Positions 55,897 through 64,000 of a DNA stretch of 64,000 nucleotides are shown piece after piece (positions within the stretch are counted from its first letter, which is position 1; the number at the start of each line of letters is the position of its first letter). Both the position numbers and the translations under genes were made by a program. The DNA lies in assembly GCA_018806985.1 (NCBI GenBank), contig JADANN010000398.1, positions 62,001 through 126,000 on the forward strand. Direction: 5' to 3'. A model generated the notes under the pieces. That model was not told the DNA's origin and searched no databases. It saw nothing but the letters and a program-made list of their open reading frames with translations. This stretch comes from Angiostrongylus vasorum. Its lineage: Eukaryota > Nematoda > Chromadorea > Rhabditida > Metastrongylidae.

Positions 55897-56939
55897 TTAG
55901 ATTACGGTACATTTTTTTAAACAAACACTAACCATAGTCTCAAATTCATCACTCTAAGCCATACGGACTTTTTTTCTTACCATAACCTCTATCTTTTATC
56001 TCAAAGGAACGGGGCTAAATTGAGAAAGCAGGAAAGTTCTCCAGTGAAATTTTCTATCTGTTTTTTATACATTGTTATTCATTGGTTAACACAATGAGTT
56101 AATGATGAAAATCATGAGAATTCTAAATCACTCAATCACAGAATCACTCTAAGAAAATTTTCGCACAGAATATTTCTCGCTCTCTCTGCCAGCTAATAAG
56201 TCTTGCTAGGTCCCACGCTGGCCTAAAGTTTTTGTGAAGTAAGAGGCGCTATGTGACGATTATCTGAGAGAGTTAGGAGATCAACTTCACAAGAACGTGA
56301 TAGAGCTAAGGGTGTTAAGACATCATTTCGTTGGAAGGATTCGATCATATGAAGTGATAATTGTAAGAAAGGATCTTCACAAATTCGTGACTAGAAGGTG
56401 GAGAAAGTCGTATTATAGGAATATGCCGGAGAATACACAGGCTCAATTCTGCACGACTCCACCGAGCCAGCTATTCTTTCGACTTCTGGAAACTATTACC
56501 AGACATTTTCAAGGAAAAACCTCCTATCCTCCCGGGAGAGCAGAGTAAAATTGGCGACCAGCATTGAATGACGACTATGAAGAGCAAGTCCTTGAGGGAG
56601 AGTCAAACTCACATACAAATCTCCGAACACTTGAGTGGATGATGGAACGAATCGAAAGAAAGATGTATTGTAGCACCAGCCCAATGTGTAGGGAGGAGCT
56701 ATATAAAGAGAATCGGGATAGAGAAACCACGCAATTTTCTTTCTCATCTTCTATGTTTTTCTCCATTGCAAAGTTTTCTTGAAAATTTTCTATATTTCAG
56801 TGCAATCTATCTAACTGTGGTGACTTGTAAGGCTGGTGCTACAACGCATTTAATAAATTTTTTTTGTTGATTAGTCGAAACAAGGTTATTTCAATCCATT
56901 AAGAAAATAGACAAGACATGTGGTAGTGTTTCACTTTAG
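55897..56939. other. Presumed intron or upstream region of the transporter gene
   Basis: No convincing exon for the N-terminal part of the transporter was found. It ends in the acceptor gtgtttcactttag at 56926-56939. Confidence 0.35.
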
Positions 56940-57086
56940 GGTGATCGGAGTGCTGAAGCTCTCACCTTACTCGTTTGACAAAGGACGCCACTTCTTCCTG
57001 CCGTCCATTCTGCTCTGTATCGCTCAGTGGCTGACGCTGTCCGCCTTCGAAGGCATCGGGATGCCGGCGTTCGACTCCGTCAAAAG
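56940..57086 (+). CDS. SLC35/TPT-like nucleotide-sugar transporter, exon a
   Basis: 147 nt exon encoding VIGVLKLSPYSF, KGRHFFLPSILLCIAQWLTL (a membrane segment) and MPAFDSVKR. Acceptor cactttag, donor AAAAG|gtgagt. It enters in phase 2 (one base completes a codon) and leaves with two bases of a codon. In SLC35D-like proteins the matching stretch is the P-L-LY-G segment followed by MFTVLRR, just before the third or fourth membrane helix, so at least one upstream exon is expected. The family is of multi-pass Golgi/ER carriers exchanging nucleotide sugars for the monophosphate. Assignment rests on pattern resemblance over four exons. Substrate cannot be inferred. Confidence 0.7.
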
Positions 57087-57296
57087 GTGAGTCTGTCGGC
57101 TGAGAATCTTCCTCAGGCTTAATGGTGTCCAGCTGATGATTGTGGAAAGTTCAGGGAGAAGAAGTACTGCCTAAATATCGAATTCTTCGTCGAAGCCTTG
57201 ACGAAACGCTTTGTTTTCCGTTGTCATTTGAATAAAAATTAGAACTGAAAGCCAAAAATGGGCAAAAATCATACGACATTACGAGCGTGCTTTTTA

Positions 57297-57486
57297 GATT
57301 GACAGACTGAGATAAAGGCAAAGCAAGGGCTTAAGTGGTGCAGTGGGTAACACGTGGAAACCACCAGAAGGGTAATCATGTGCTCGAATCTGGCCTTGGG
57401 TCCAAGTTTTTCCAGTACCTTGATATCGTTGTATTTCACATCAAACCCTGGCGTGAAAAATAATAAGCAGTAGATAAAAAAGTTAA
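57297..57486 (+). repeat. Family B repeat
   Basis: gataaaggcaaagcaagggc, the tRNA-like taagtggtgcagtgggtaac with gtgctcgaatctgg, then tatcgttgtatttcacatca and gcagtagataaaaaagtt. Confidence 0.7.
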
Positions 57487-57725
57487 ACGTCTTTTTATGT
57501 CGTTCACTCATGCTTTTTTTAAAATTTTCCTTGATCGTTGTCGAAGACGCAAGGCAAACGCTCCTACTTTGTTTTGAAAAAAAAAGCAAATGTTTTCAGC
57601 AGAATACTGTCGTTGAATCCTTTTTTAACAAACATTTTTATTCTATCTTAACACATTCTGCGACAGAGATGGAAACTTGAGAGCACGTCGCCTTGTTAGT
57701 GAATCCATAATATTTTTTTGCTTAA

Positions 57726-57957
57726 AACCGCAAGTGTCTGCGGTGGAGAACGAACGCTGTGTTACGCTTTCAAGGGCTAACGCATTCACCACCACAGCAG
57801 GCGGCTCATTCGTTTCGCCTATCTCTCAGCTAGTTTTATCGATCACGGCCATCAGCAATTACCCGTCAAGGGGATTGATCTGGGGAGCCCAAATCGGCAT
57901 TGAACCCAGTTAGTTAGTATTTCGCATAATAACCTCCCCCCCGTTTACACTGCCTAC
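57726..57957 (-). repeat. Family B repeat
   Basis: aagtgtctgcggtggagaac, the inverted tRNA-like part with cattcaccaccacagc, ttcgtttcgcctatctctca, gggattgatctggggagccc, and a ccagttagttagtatttcgc end. Confidence 0.7.
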
Positions 57958-58079
57958 CATAGTTCAAAAAAAACCTGATTCACTTTTTTGAATATTCAAA
58001 CACCAAAGTGCACATGAAGCTTTCGAATACTTAACATCAAAAGACCTGTTGAAGTGGTGGAGAAACTACTCATAGAATC

Positions 58080-58315
58080 TCCCATTTTTTTCTGTCTTCT
58101 TTATAAAAGTCGTTGAATTTCGGTCGACTCGCTTCTTCCTGGAATCCTCAGATAACCCTGCTATAACGTTCCTTGTAAGATATGAGCTAGTCTGAAACAA
58201 GTTTCGTACCAGTTTCCATTCCAGGAGACATGAAAGGCTTCTGTGCTTTGGGCGGGATGGAAACACCACCGTGTTCGTGATGTGGGAAATCACTACCACT
58301 CCGCCACCCGCCATC
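58080..58315 (-). repeat. Family D SINE with tRNA-like head
   Basis: On the minus strand the head reads GGCGGGTGGCGGAGTGGTAG followed by TGATTTCCCAC, a clear box-A-like region, and cacgaacacggtggtg as a weak box B. The body then matches the other D copies (aactggtacgaaactt, gtcgaccgaaattcaa). This copy gives the best evidence that family D is tRNA-derived. Confidence 0.65.
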
Positions 58316-58598
58316 TATTTCCCATACATTTTTTTCAAATTTGGTCAATGTTCGAACGCAAATCTAAGCAAGGTAGCCATAATCTGTAGCTGTTACCACC
58401 TCTAATCTCGTTAATTACCCCGAGTATGTAGCAAAGACGAGTAGCACGTCACCTCTTGAAAAGGCCCTTTATTTCACTATTTTCGTTTCCGAATGATAAT
58501 GAAGAATTACATGATTGGGGTAGAACAAGTAGACAAATTTTAAGGAGTGAAACCACAGGAAAACAATGAAGCTTGTCCAGATGAGCAGGTGTTTTCAG

Positions 58599-58711
58599 AG
58601 TTACTCCGGTGATTATTCTTTGTGCCTCAAGCGCGATCTCTCGCCAGAGTCGCCTCAACAACGCTCAATTGATCGGTGTCATCGGAGTCTCACTCGGTTC
58701 ACTCATAACAG
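58599..58711 (+). CDS. SLC35/TPT-like nucleotide-sugar transporter, exon b
   Basis: 113 nt. The first A completes the AG left by exon a (Arg), then VTPVIILCASSAISRQSRLN and NAQLIGVIGVSLGSLIT. Acceptor gtgttttcag, donor ACAG|gtcctt (weak, but the only one giving the phase needed by the next exon). Two hydrophobic segments separated by a short basic loop match the FTIPLTLLLE...GKQYS...ILGAFIAAG stretch of SLC35D-type proteins. Confidence 0.7.
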
Positions 58712-59857
58712 GTCCTTCAAACATTTACGGAAAAAATCTCGTTCAAAAAAAAATTGGAAAAAAAATTGAGAATCTCCAGGGAGATCCGAAATCGGCCACT
58801 GACGCGAAAAAATATGGAGGTCTGTTCATAATCTGTGAAAGCTCTAGGAGTGAGATTTGTTATGGAAAAGAAAACTTTTGAAACTCTTTTTTCCTTTTTT
58901 CAGAGGATGATCTTATAGTTAACGCCTAAGACACTTTCACGCAGAAAAGCGTCCAGAAGTTAAAGTGCTCTCTTACCAGTACACCTTAGAGTTTCCGTGA
59001 ACGCTACACTTTTAAAAAAGAGCTCTCTTGAGTTTTTCGTATTTTTACCGAGAACGAAGGGTCTTTGAAAAAATTTTATGAGGTTGCATCGTCTCATTCT
59101 ATTAGTGCTATCAATAAATTAGAGGCGCGTATAGCGCAGTGGTCAGAGACGCCCTGCACAGTACATATAGGACCGGTACCCGTGCCTCAGGGCTCACCAC
59201 AGAGCCTTCTATCCCTCCGGGGTCGGCAAATTGGTAGCAGATTTGTCTGCAGGGATAGCAGCACTGACACGATGGATCAGTAGGCCACCCCGAGTTACTT
59301 TAAAGACCAGATATGCATTCAATCACCTCTAAACGACGCTTGATGAAGCCGAATGCATGCCGCATCCCTCACAGATTGATCAACGCCGAGAGCTCTGCCC
59401 TTTCCTTTTATCCGTAAATTCAAAAAGGCAGTGATGATAGGATTGGTCTGCAGAAGACCTGACATTTTTTCCTTAATCTTGCACTAAGAAGAATAGAATT
59501 CATCTATAATCGGACATCTGATATCGACTAACTTCTCAATAACATAGGTTCCAGTCTTTCTAATGAAGACACAGCTCAGCAGGAATAAAGAATCCATTCC
59601 CGGAATTTGTCCACGTCTCGCGCCAAGTACACGCTCTGCTGTGATCTTCGTTTGGCATTAAACTAACAGCTAGTGCGTCTCTACCAATTCCAATTCCCTT
59701 AAAAATTACACAAATCCATCACAGTAGACGGAAAATATGTTTATGCAAATTCACTTACTGGATTTATGGATTGATGTGGAGTATTCAGTAAAAGAGGTGG
59801 TGACGGTGAAGGTCATCGTCGAAGATAACCCTGTAGTAGAACAATGAAGGATTTCAG
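58712..59857 (+). other. Intron of the transporter gene, with a family A SINE
   Basis: Ends in gaaggatttcag. It contains the SINE at 59123-59413; the rest is unassigned. Confidence 0.6.
59123..59413 (+). repeat. Family A tRNA-derived SINE
   Basis: aggcgcgtatagcgcagtgg head, body with cagatttgtctgcagggata, end gattgatcaacgccgagagc and a tttccttttatcc tail. Confidence 0.8.
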
Positions 59858-59967
59858 TAAACCTGGAACTCTCGCTGGACCGGTACTCCCTGTTCTACGG
59901 TCTGATGGCTGCCACACTGCAAGCAGTTGCTTACATGCAATTCGAAATGCTTTCTCGGACCTACCAG
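59858..59967 (+). CDS. SLC35/TPT-like nucleotide-sugar transporter, exon c
   Basis: 110 nt. TA completes a Val codon with the G of exon b, then NLELSLDRYSLFYGLMAATL and QAVAYMQFEMLSRTYQ. Acceptor ggatttcag, donor CAG|gtatga, leaving in phase 0. It matches the family pattern of D/N-L-x-F/L-S-L-x-G-Y followed by a membrane helix with a small-residue core and a K/R-rich or aromatic end. Confidence 0.75.
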
Positions 59968-60152
59968 GTATGAAGCTCTTTCACAGCGAAATGCCTATGG
60001 CGCAAGTTGTTTGTGGTATTGTTTCTTTCTAATTTTCCTTTCTTTTTAACTGAAGTGGCTGAGAAAGAATATACTTATCGGACTAAATACTACATCAACG
60101 CAAAAATGATTATCGATTTTCAGCGGTTAAGATTTGAATAATAGATGAATAA

Positions 60153-60428
60153 GGGCGCGTGTGGCACAGTGGTCGGAGGCACTCTGCAACACTCACGTAG
60201 AATCGATCCCCGCGCCCGTGGCTTGGCTCACCAAGCCTTCCATCCCTCCGGGGTCGGCAAATTGGTACGAGGCTTGCCTGGGAAAGCTGCACTGGCTCGA
60301 TACATCGGTAGGCCATTGCGAGTCATTGTAAAGGTGAGATATGCATTCAATCACCTCCAAACGATGCTTAATGAAATCGAATGCATGGCACATCCCTCAG
60401 GGATTGATCAACGCCAAGAGCTTTTCTT
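60153..60428 (+). repeat. Family A tRNA-derived SINE, full length
   Basis: Head GGGCGCG (60153-60159) can pair with CGCGCCC about 60 nt downstream. Box A-like TGGCACAGTGG, ggaggcttgcctgggaaagc, and gattgatcaacgccaagagc at the end. Confidence 0.85.
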
Positions 60429-60671
60429 TAAAGATTTGAATTTGATAACTAGGCCTATACAGAATTTTCATAGCTAAAATGGAAGCAGCTGTTGGAATAT
60501 ACGTACACTTTTGTGAACGATGTACAAATCAATCTGTTTGGGAACATTAAAATTCCGAAGTTCTTGATTTGATGGACGCTGAGCTGAACCCTGAGGCTAG
60601 GTTTCTTGGATACCTAAGAGATTTAAATGCTTCCTCCCCACATTAAAGGCACCTTCCCACTTTTTATTATT

Positions 60672-61071
60672 AACTTAGATGTTCCACAATTCTTCTTGAA
60701 TGTAGATGTCGAGTTGTTTAAGAACTGCTTTCAGCGGAACTTTCGGTGAGTAAGATGCATGAGGCATAGTTTCGCAGTACACTTTTTCTAAAACCGATGG
60801 CGTTGGTAGTGGAATCTGTGGTCGAATGATGTCGCCCACAAGGGGACGTTTTTCACTGGAATACATTGTTCCACCAAATTCGTTACGATATTTGATGCTG
60901 CGATGGTTCCACAAACGTGGAGAAAGCTTATAGATTCGTGATGGGATGGTTCGGCTCAGCTCAGCAAACATTGGCCAGTATCCTTCCTTTCGTGCCCTTT
61001 TTTTTGACGCATCATAAAGTTTCACCTGGAGCTAATTTCATTGCTCTAAGAATAGTCAGTTGCCGTAGAGG
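60672..61071 (-). pseudogene. Intronless ORF with one frameshift, unrecognised (retrocopy or small nested gene)
   Basis: On the minus strand, ATG near 61071 gives MNPLRQLTILRAMKLAPGET and then a stop (TTATGA). One base over, a frame runs on as YDASKKRARKEGYWPMFAEL, SRTIPSRIYKLSPRLWNHRS and so on, ending EELWNI* at about 60678, with aataataaaa just after the stop as a possible polyadenylation signal. It is about 137 codons if joined. The basic, Arg-rich start and soluble, basic-aromatic composition resemble mitochondrial proteins, but I do not recognise the family. It lies antisense in a transporter intron, and the single frameshift and lack of introns favour a recent retrocopy. A sequencing error in a real gene is the alternative. 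Confidence 0.5.
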
Positions 61072-61311
61072 ATTCATTTTCTACCACCGTTTGATTCAGA
61101 AATGGCCCCCCCTTTTTCGACCAAAAAGGGTGTCGTGGCCAAGTTTGAGCTGATGAAGTGACGTCTTATGATTTTCTTGCTTTGAGATCATCATTTCAAG
61201 CAGCATAATGCAGCCAATCAATCATTGACCGTTGGGAATAACACTGCATGGAACTTGTAAAGGAAAAACTACGGTTTAAAATACTACGAACAAATAATGA
61301 GAAGATAATGG

Positions 61312-61483
61312 ATACGGCGCTCGACGTCGATCATTCCTTGAAGGAGTTCCATGCGTTCCACTCCACTCGTGGGGATTACTGAGTGGATATTCGGGCTAAG
61401 CGATGACTTAGAGAGCAAGCTTGTCGAACCAACGAGTACACGGACTGTGAGGAACCACTAATCACTGAGCCACCCGTGCCCTT
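61312..61483 (-). repeat. Family A SINE, diverged
   Basis: gcgctcgacgtcgatcattc, ttgaaggagttccatgcgtt, and head end gaaccactaatcactgagcc, acccgtgccc. Confidence 0.5.
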
Positions 61484-61809
61484 GCAACAACAACAGAGGT
61501 AGCAAATGTCTGCTACAAAATGTATTTTTAAGCTTTGTAAAGGAAAGCTCTCCTTTAATGTTTTAAGCATCGAGTACAATTTACACAATCTAAACGAAAT
61601 AAGTGTTTTAAATTTAGGCTGTTGAACTGTTGTACGTGAACTCTTTTAACTCTTTGATTTTCTTCTTAGTTGCTGACGTCGTTCAGGTGAGTGGGCACGC
61701 CAACTGTCGTGCTTTTTTCTACAAGAATTTTCCCCTTCAATAAGAAAAAAATAGTTACGACTTCCCCACAAATATATTTATGAGCGATTTCTAATAGCGA
61801 TGATAGAGT

Positions 61810-61984
61810 AAAAAAACTAGCTGAGAGGAAAAAAAGCAAGATTGGTGCAATGGAGAAGACGTGAGCCCCCGGTAAGGGTAATCGCGGGTTCGAACCGCAA
61901 CTGAGGTTCCTGGTTTTGCATATATTTCAGCGTCCCATTTCACATGCTACCTTGCGACAAAAGAAGAATATGCAGTAAATGAAG
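61810..61984 (+). repeat. Family B repeat with canonical box B
   Basis: agattggtgcaatggagaag as box-A region and gcgggttcgaaccgc as a perfect tRNA T-arm-like box B, then tggttttgcatatatttcag and a gcagtaaatgaagg end. Confidence 0.75.
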
Positions 61985-62439
61985 GCTAAAACAACACGTT
62001 TTTAATAGGCGAGCGCTTTTCTCAACTTTTAACAGGAACTCTTTGACCACTAAGAAGTGTTTTCATGAGACAAAATAAAAAACTTTATGCGTCACTTATG
62101 TTATTTTCCATAAGTTCTGAGTGGTCAGAACACTTCGATTGATTACTTTAGAAGTCAAACATCTATCTCTAAGCGAAATGACATAACAAAGCTAAATATA
62201 AGATTGTTACTGGAAGTGCAGCTCATCCATAAACTCTAAATGTCGCTTTAACAATGATGATGAGCAACAGAAGGAATGGAAAATAGCACAAGTAGCATAG
62301 TACTAAGGTCCATACCTACTGTAACAAGTAACTGTGAGCATTTAACCTCATGAATACTACAGTATTCTACCGAAAATTTATATATGAAGTATAAGATTCA
62401 AGTGTTCGCCTTAGCAACTTACACTTGAATCTAACCAAT

Positions 62440-62665
62440 ATCGGGATTCACTACTGCCCTGGTATCAAACTAGTCGCATGATGGCAAATCTCTCTTTGAT
62501 CCACAAGGGTGACGACTTGGTGAAGACTTAGGCCAGGCTAACCTCGGGACTCCAGTGAAACACCATGACTAAACCAGCAAATCTCCGAAAAGTAGAGTTT
62601 ATGCTGGAGCCCGCACAACCAGTGAGGACGGGCCGTCCAAGTATCCAAGTAAGTAGGATTCAAGT
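62440..62665 (+). repeat. Family C repeat, 5'-truncated
   Basis: Starts at atatcgggattcactactgc (inside the family), continues with gatggcaaatctctctttga, and ends gcacaaccagtgaggacggg, ccgtccaagtatccaagtaa, gtagg, matching the RTE tail. Confidence 0.75.
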
Positions 62666-62750
62666 GAATTTGCCGTCATCGTAGAAACCGTCCCTTGTTA
62701 TAAGATTTTTGCATTCATCAAGATTTAACATGTCTGAACGAGATGTTAAC

Positions 62751-63018
62751 AAAAGGTAAGAAAGGATAAGGCTCTCGGCGTTGATTAATCCATAAGGGAC
62801 GCACCATGCACTCGACTTCATTAATTATCGTTGATGCACACCTGACCTATACACGGACTCACGATGGCCTGTACATCGAGCCAATGCTGCTATCCTCCCA
62901 GACAAGTATGGTACCAATTTGCCGACTGAGGAGCGATGGAAGGCTTTTTGGGCCTGGTGCACGGGGACCGATCCTATGTGTGTTGCAGGGCGCCTTCAAC
63001 CACTACGCCACACGCACC
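62751..63018 (-). repeat. Family A tRNA-derived SINE, near full length
   Basis: Tail aaaaggtaagaaaggataag, body gttgattaatccataaggga and tgctgctatcctcccagaca, head end caaccactacgccacacgc. Confidence 0.8.
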
Positions 63019-63272
63019 GCTATGAATTAAGATAAGGGCACTTAGAATCAACTAGTCCCCGTAGTTGAGGTAGAATTCTTGTTACTCTGCTACGATAAAT
63101 TTGCCATTTTCTAAAAGCCATTTGGCCCATTTCTTCCTAAACTCTCAACTTCACATGCGAAGAATTTTACAATGTAGACCTGAATTTATGAGGAAACAGG
63201 ACACTAGCTTGAAACCGGTATTTAGAAAACGAGACTTAGTGACAGATCTCCTTATTCGCGAACTTGTTATAG

Positions 63273-63449
63273 GACGAAATTCGCGACGCGTTCATGTACA
63301 TGTTGACATCGGCACATCCATGGTTTGGCGGTGTCTTTGCGATACTTCTGCTCTCCGGAATTCTCATTCAGTTTGTCACGTTCCTCTGCCTTGAGCACAA
63401 CGGCGCTCTGAGGACTCAGATCCTCTCCAACATTCGGGCTGCTGTTCAG
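63273..63449 (+). CDS. SLC35/TPT-like nucleotide-sugar transporter, exon d
   Basis: 177 nt, 59 codons, phase 0 on both sides. DEIRDAFMYMLTSAHPWFGG, VFAILLLSGILIQFVTFLCL (membrane helix), EHNGALRTQILSNIRAAVQ. Acceptor acttgttatag, donor CAG|gtataa. The last part matches the family signature in which a helix ends with a short N-S/G-A-L-T segment followed by the conserved G-x-(I/V)-K-(N/D) motif. Here the position corresponding to Lys reads Arg (NIRAAV), a tolerated change in some members. Confidence 0.75.
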
Positions 63450-63997
63450 GTATAACCATTTAGTGATGACTGTCTCTATTTCGGTTTACATCTATGTTTT
63501 TTCTCTTCCTCTGCCACAACGTTAGCAGAACAGCAATGCATTCGACGCCATTAAGAACCGTAGATATAATGAGTGCACATCTGACTTATACAATGGCTTT
63601 GGTATTATCCTCTCAGGCAAGCTTCGTGCCAATTTAGTCACTCCAAAAAGATGGATGACTTCGCTAGTACGTGGCGAAGAAGAATTACGAAAAAACAAAA
63701 CATCAGAATGTACAGAATTGGTCGCCGTTCTTATCCATGTCTTCTTATGGAGCGTTAAGCCACTTAGTAACCACTTTTACCAAACACTGTGTTGTTAGAG
63801 ATAAATCGCAGAGCCAGATTAAGTGTGCAGGGGTAGTCCACGCCACCTTAACTGGGTGCCGATGCTTTTGTTTTACTCTTACAAGTCAATACCTGTTTTA
63901 AAGAAGCACTCCGTATTCACCTTACGTGGATAAAGTCATTACTGGGAATAGTTCCCTAATTTTAGACTATACTGCAGGAACCACTAACATATTTCAG
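63450..63997 (+). other. Intron of the transporter gene
   Basis: Starts gtataacc and ends taacatatttcag. Includes an eroded family A-like stretch at 63528-63665 (gcattcgacgccattaagaa, tattatcctctcaggcaagc). Confidence 0.55.
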
Positions 63998-64000
63998 ATC
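63998..64000 (+). CDS. Start of the next transporter exon, cut by the window
   Basis: ATC directly after the strong acceptor acatatttcag. Phase 0 is expected from exon d. Only three bases are visible. Confidence 0.45.

Larger units (their letters stand above)
57087..58598 (+). other. Intron of the transporter gene, with two family B copies and one family D
   Basis: Bounded by gtgagt and gtgttttcag. It holds repeats at 57297-57486, 57726-57957 and 58080-58315. Confidence 0.6.
59968..63272 (+). other. Intron of the transporter gene, 3.3 kb
   Basis: Contains two clear and one eroded family A SINE, one family B, one family C, and a minus-strand decayed ORF. An additional small exon cannot be excluded, although exons c and d join in frame directly. 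Confidence 0.55.

Noticed and set aside
61835..61915. A true tRNA gene
   Set aside because: Box B is perfect but the acceptor and anticodon arms do not pair properly and the rest of family B follows, so it is a tRNA-derived repeat.

Overview
The window reads as repeat-rich intergenic and intronic DNA from an animal, most likely a nematode and possibly a hookworm or other strongylid (the lower rank is a guess). The evidence is: no prokaryote-style operons or long open frames; the exons I can defend are 110-177 nt, kilobases apart, and bounded by (T)TTTCAG-type acceptors and GTRAG-like donors, as is usual in nematodes; and most of the rest is short tRNA-derived repeats, Penelope-like retroelements and an RTE-type LINE. 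All coordinates of repeats were set by eye and may be off by about 10-20 bases.

Layout. 1-6.2 kb: a large, nearly perfect inverted repeat (two arms of about 1.6 kb around a 0.9 kb spacer) built from older repeats. 6.2-9.2 kb: short repeats, including one inserted inside another. 9.26-10.64 kb: Penelope-like element (PLE) copy 1, with GIY-YIG endonuclease, hammerhead ribozymes at both ends in opposite orientation, and a target duplication. 14.0-15.3 kb and 19.08-20.15 kb: PLE copies 2 and 3, both decayed. 20.7-24.0 kb: a decayed RTE-clade LINE on the minus strand. 26.36-27.92 kb: PLE copy 4, again with an inverted 5' arm. 33.30-33.55 kb: a 228-bp PLE remnant that is almost only ribozyme, flanked by a 13-bp target duplication. 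38.9-39.1 kb: a 228-bp (AC)n tract. 45.0-45.7 kb: a dead piggyBac-type transposase. 48.3-48.5 kb: a 24-bp minisatellite. 56.9 kb to the right edge: four exons, with an acceptor for a fifth, of a plus-strand membrane transporter resembling the SLC35/TPT nucleotide-sugar transporters. Its introns are full of the same repeats and carry a decayed intronless ORF on the opposite strand.

Four short repeat families recur. Family A (about 270 bp) is a tRNA-derived SINE with a box-A-like GTGGCGCAGTGG and a tail of AAGGATA units. Family B (about 200-330 bp) has a tRNA-like promoter region and complementary flanks that fold back. Family C (about 390 bp) shares its 3' end with the RTE LINE in this same window, so it is probably moved by that LINE. 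Family D (about 300 bp) is another tRNA-like SINE. A fifth group is a roughly 200-bp non-coding repeat that carries a hammerhead-like core but no PLE protein, so it resembles the retrozymes known from other animals.

How the parts work together: PLEs provide the reverse transcriptase and GIY-YIG endonuclease, and the hammerhead motifs would process their transcripts. The non-coding hammerhead repeats and the SINEs look like parasites of these machineries. The transporter is the only host gene I can support with matching intron phases.
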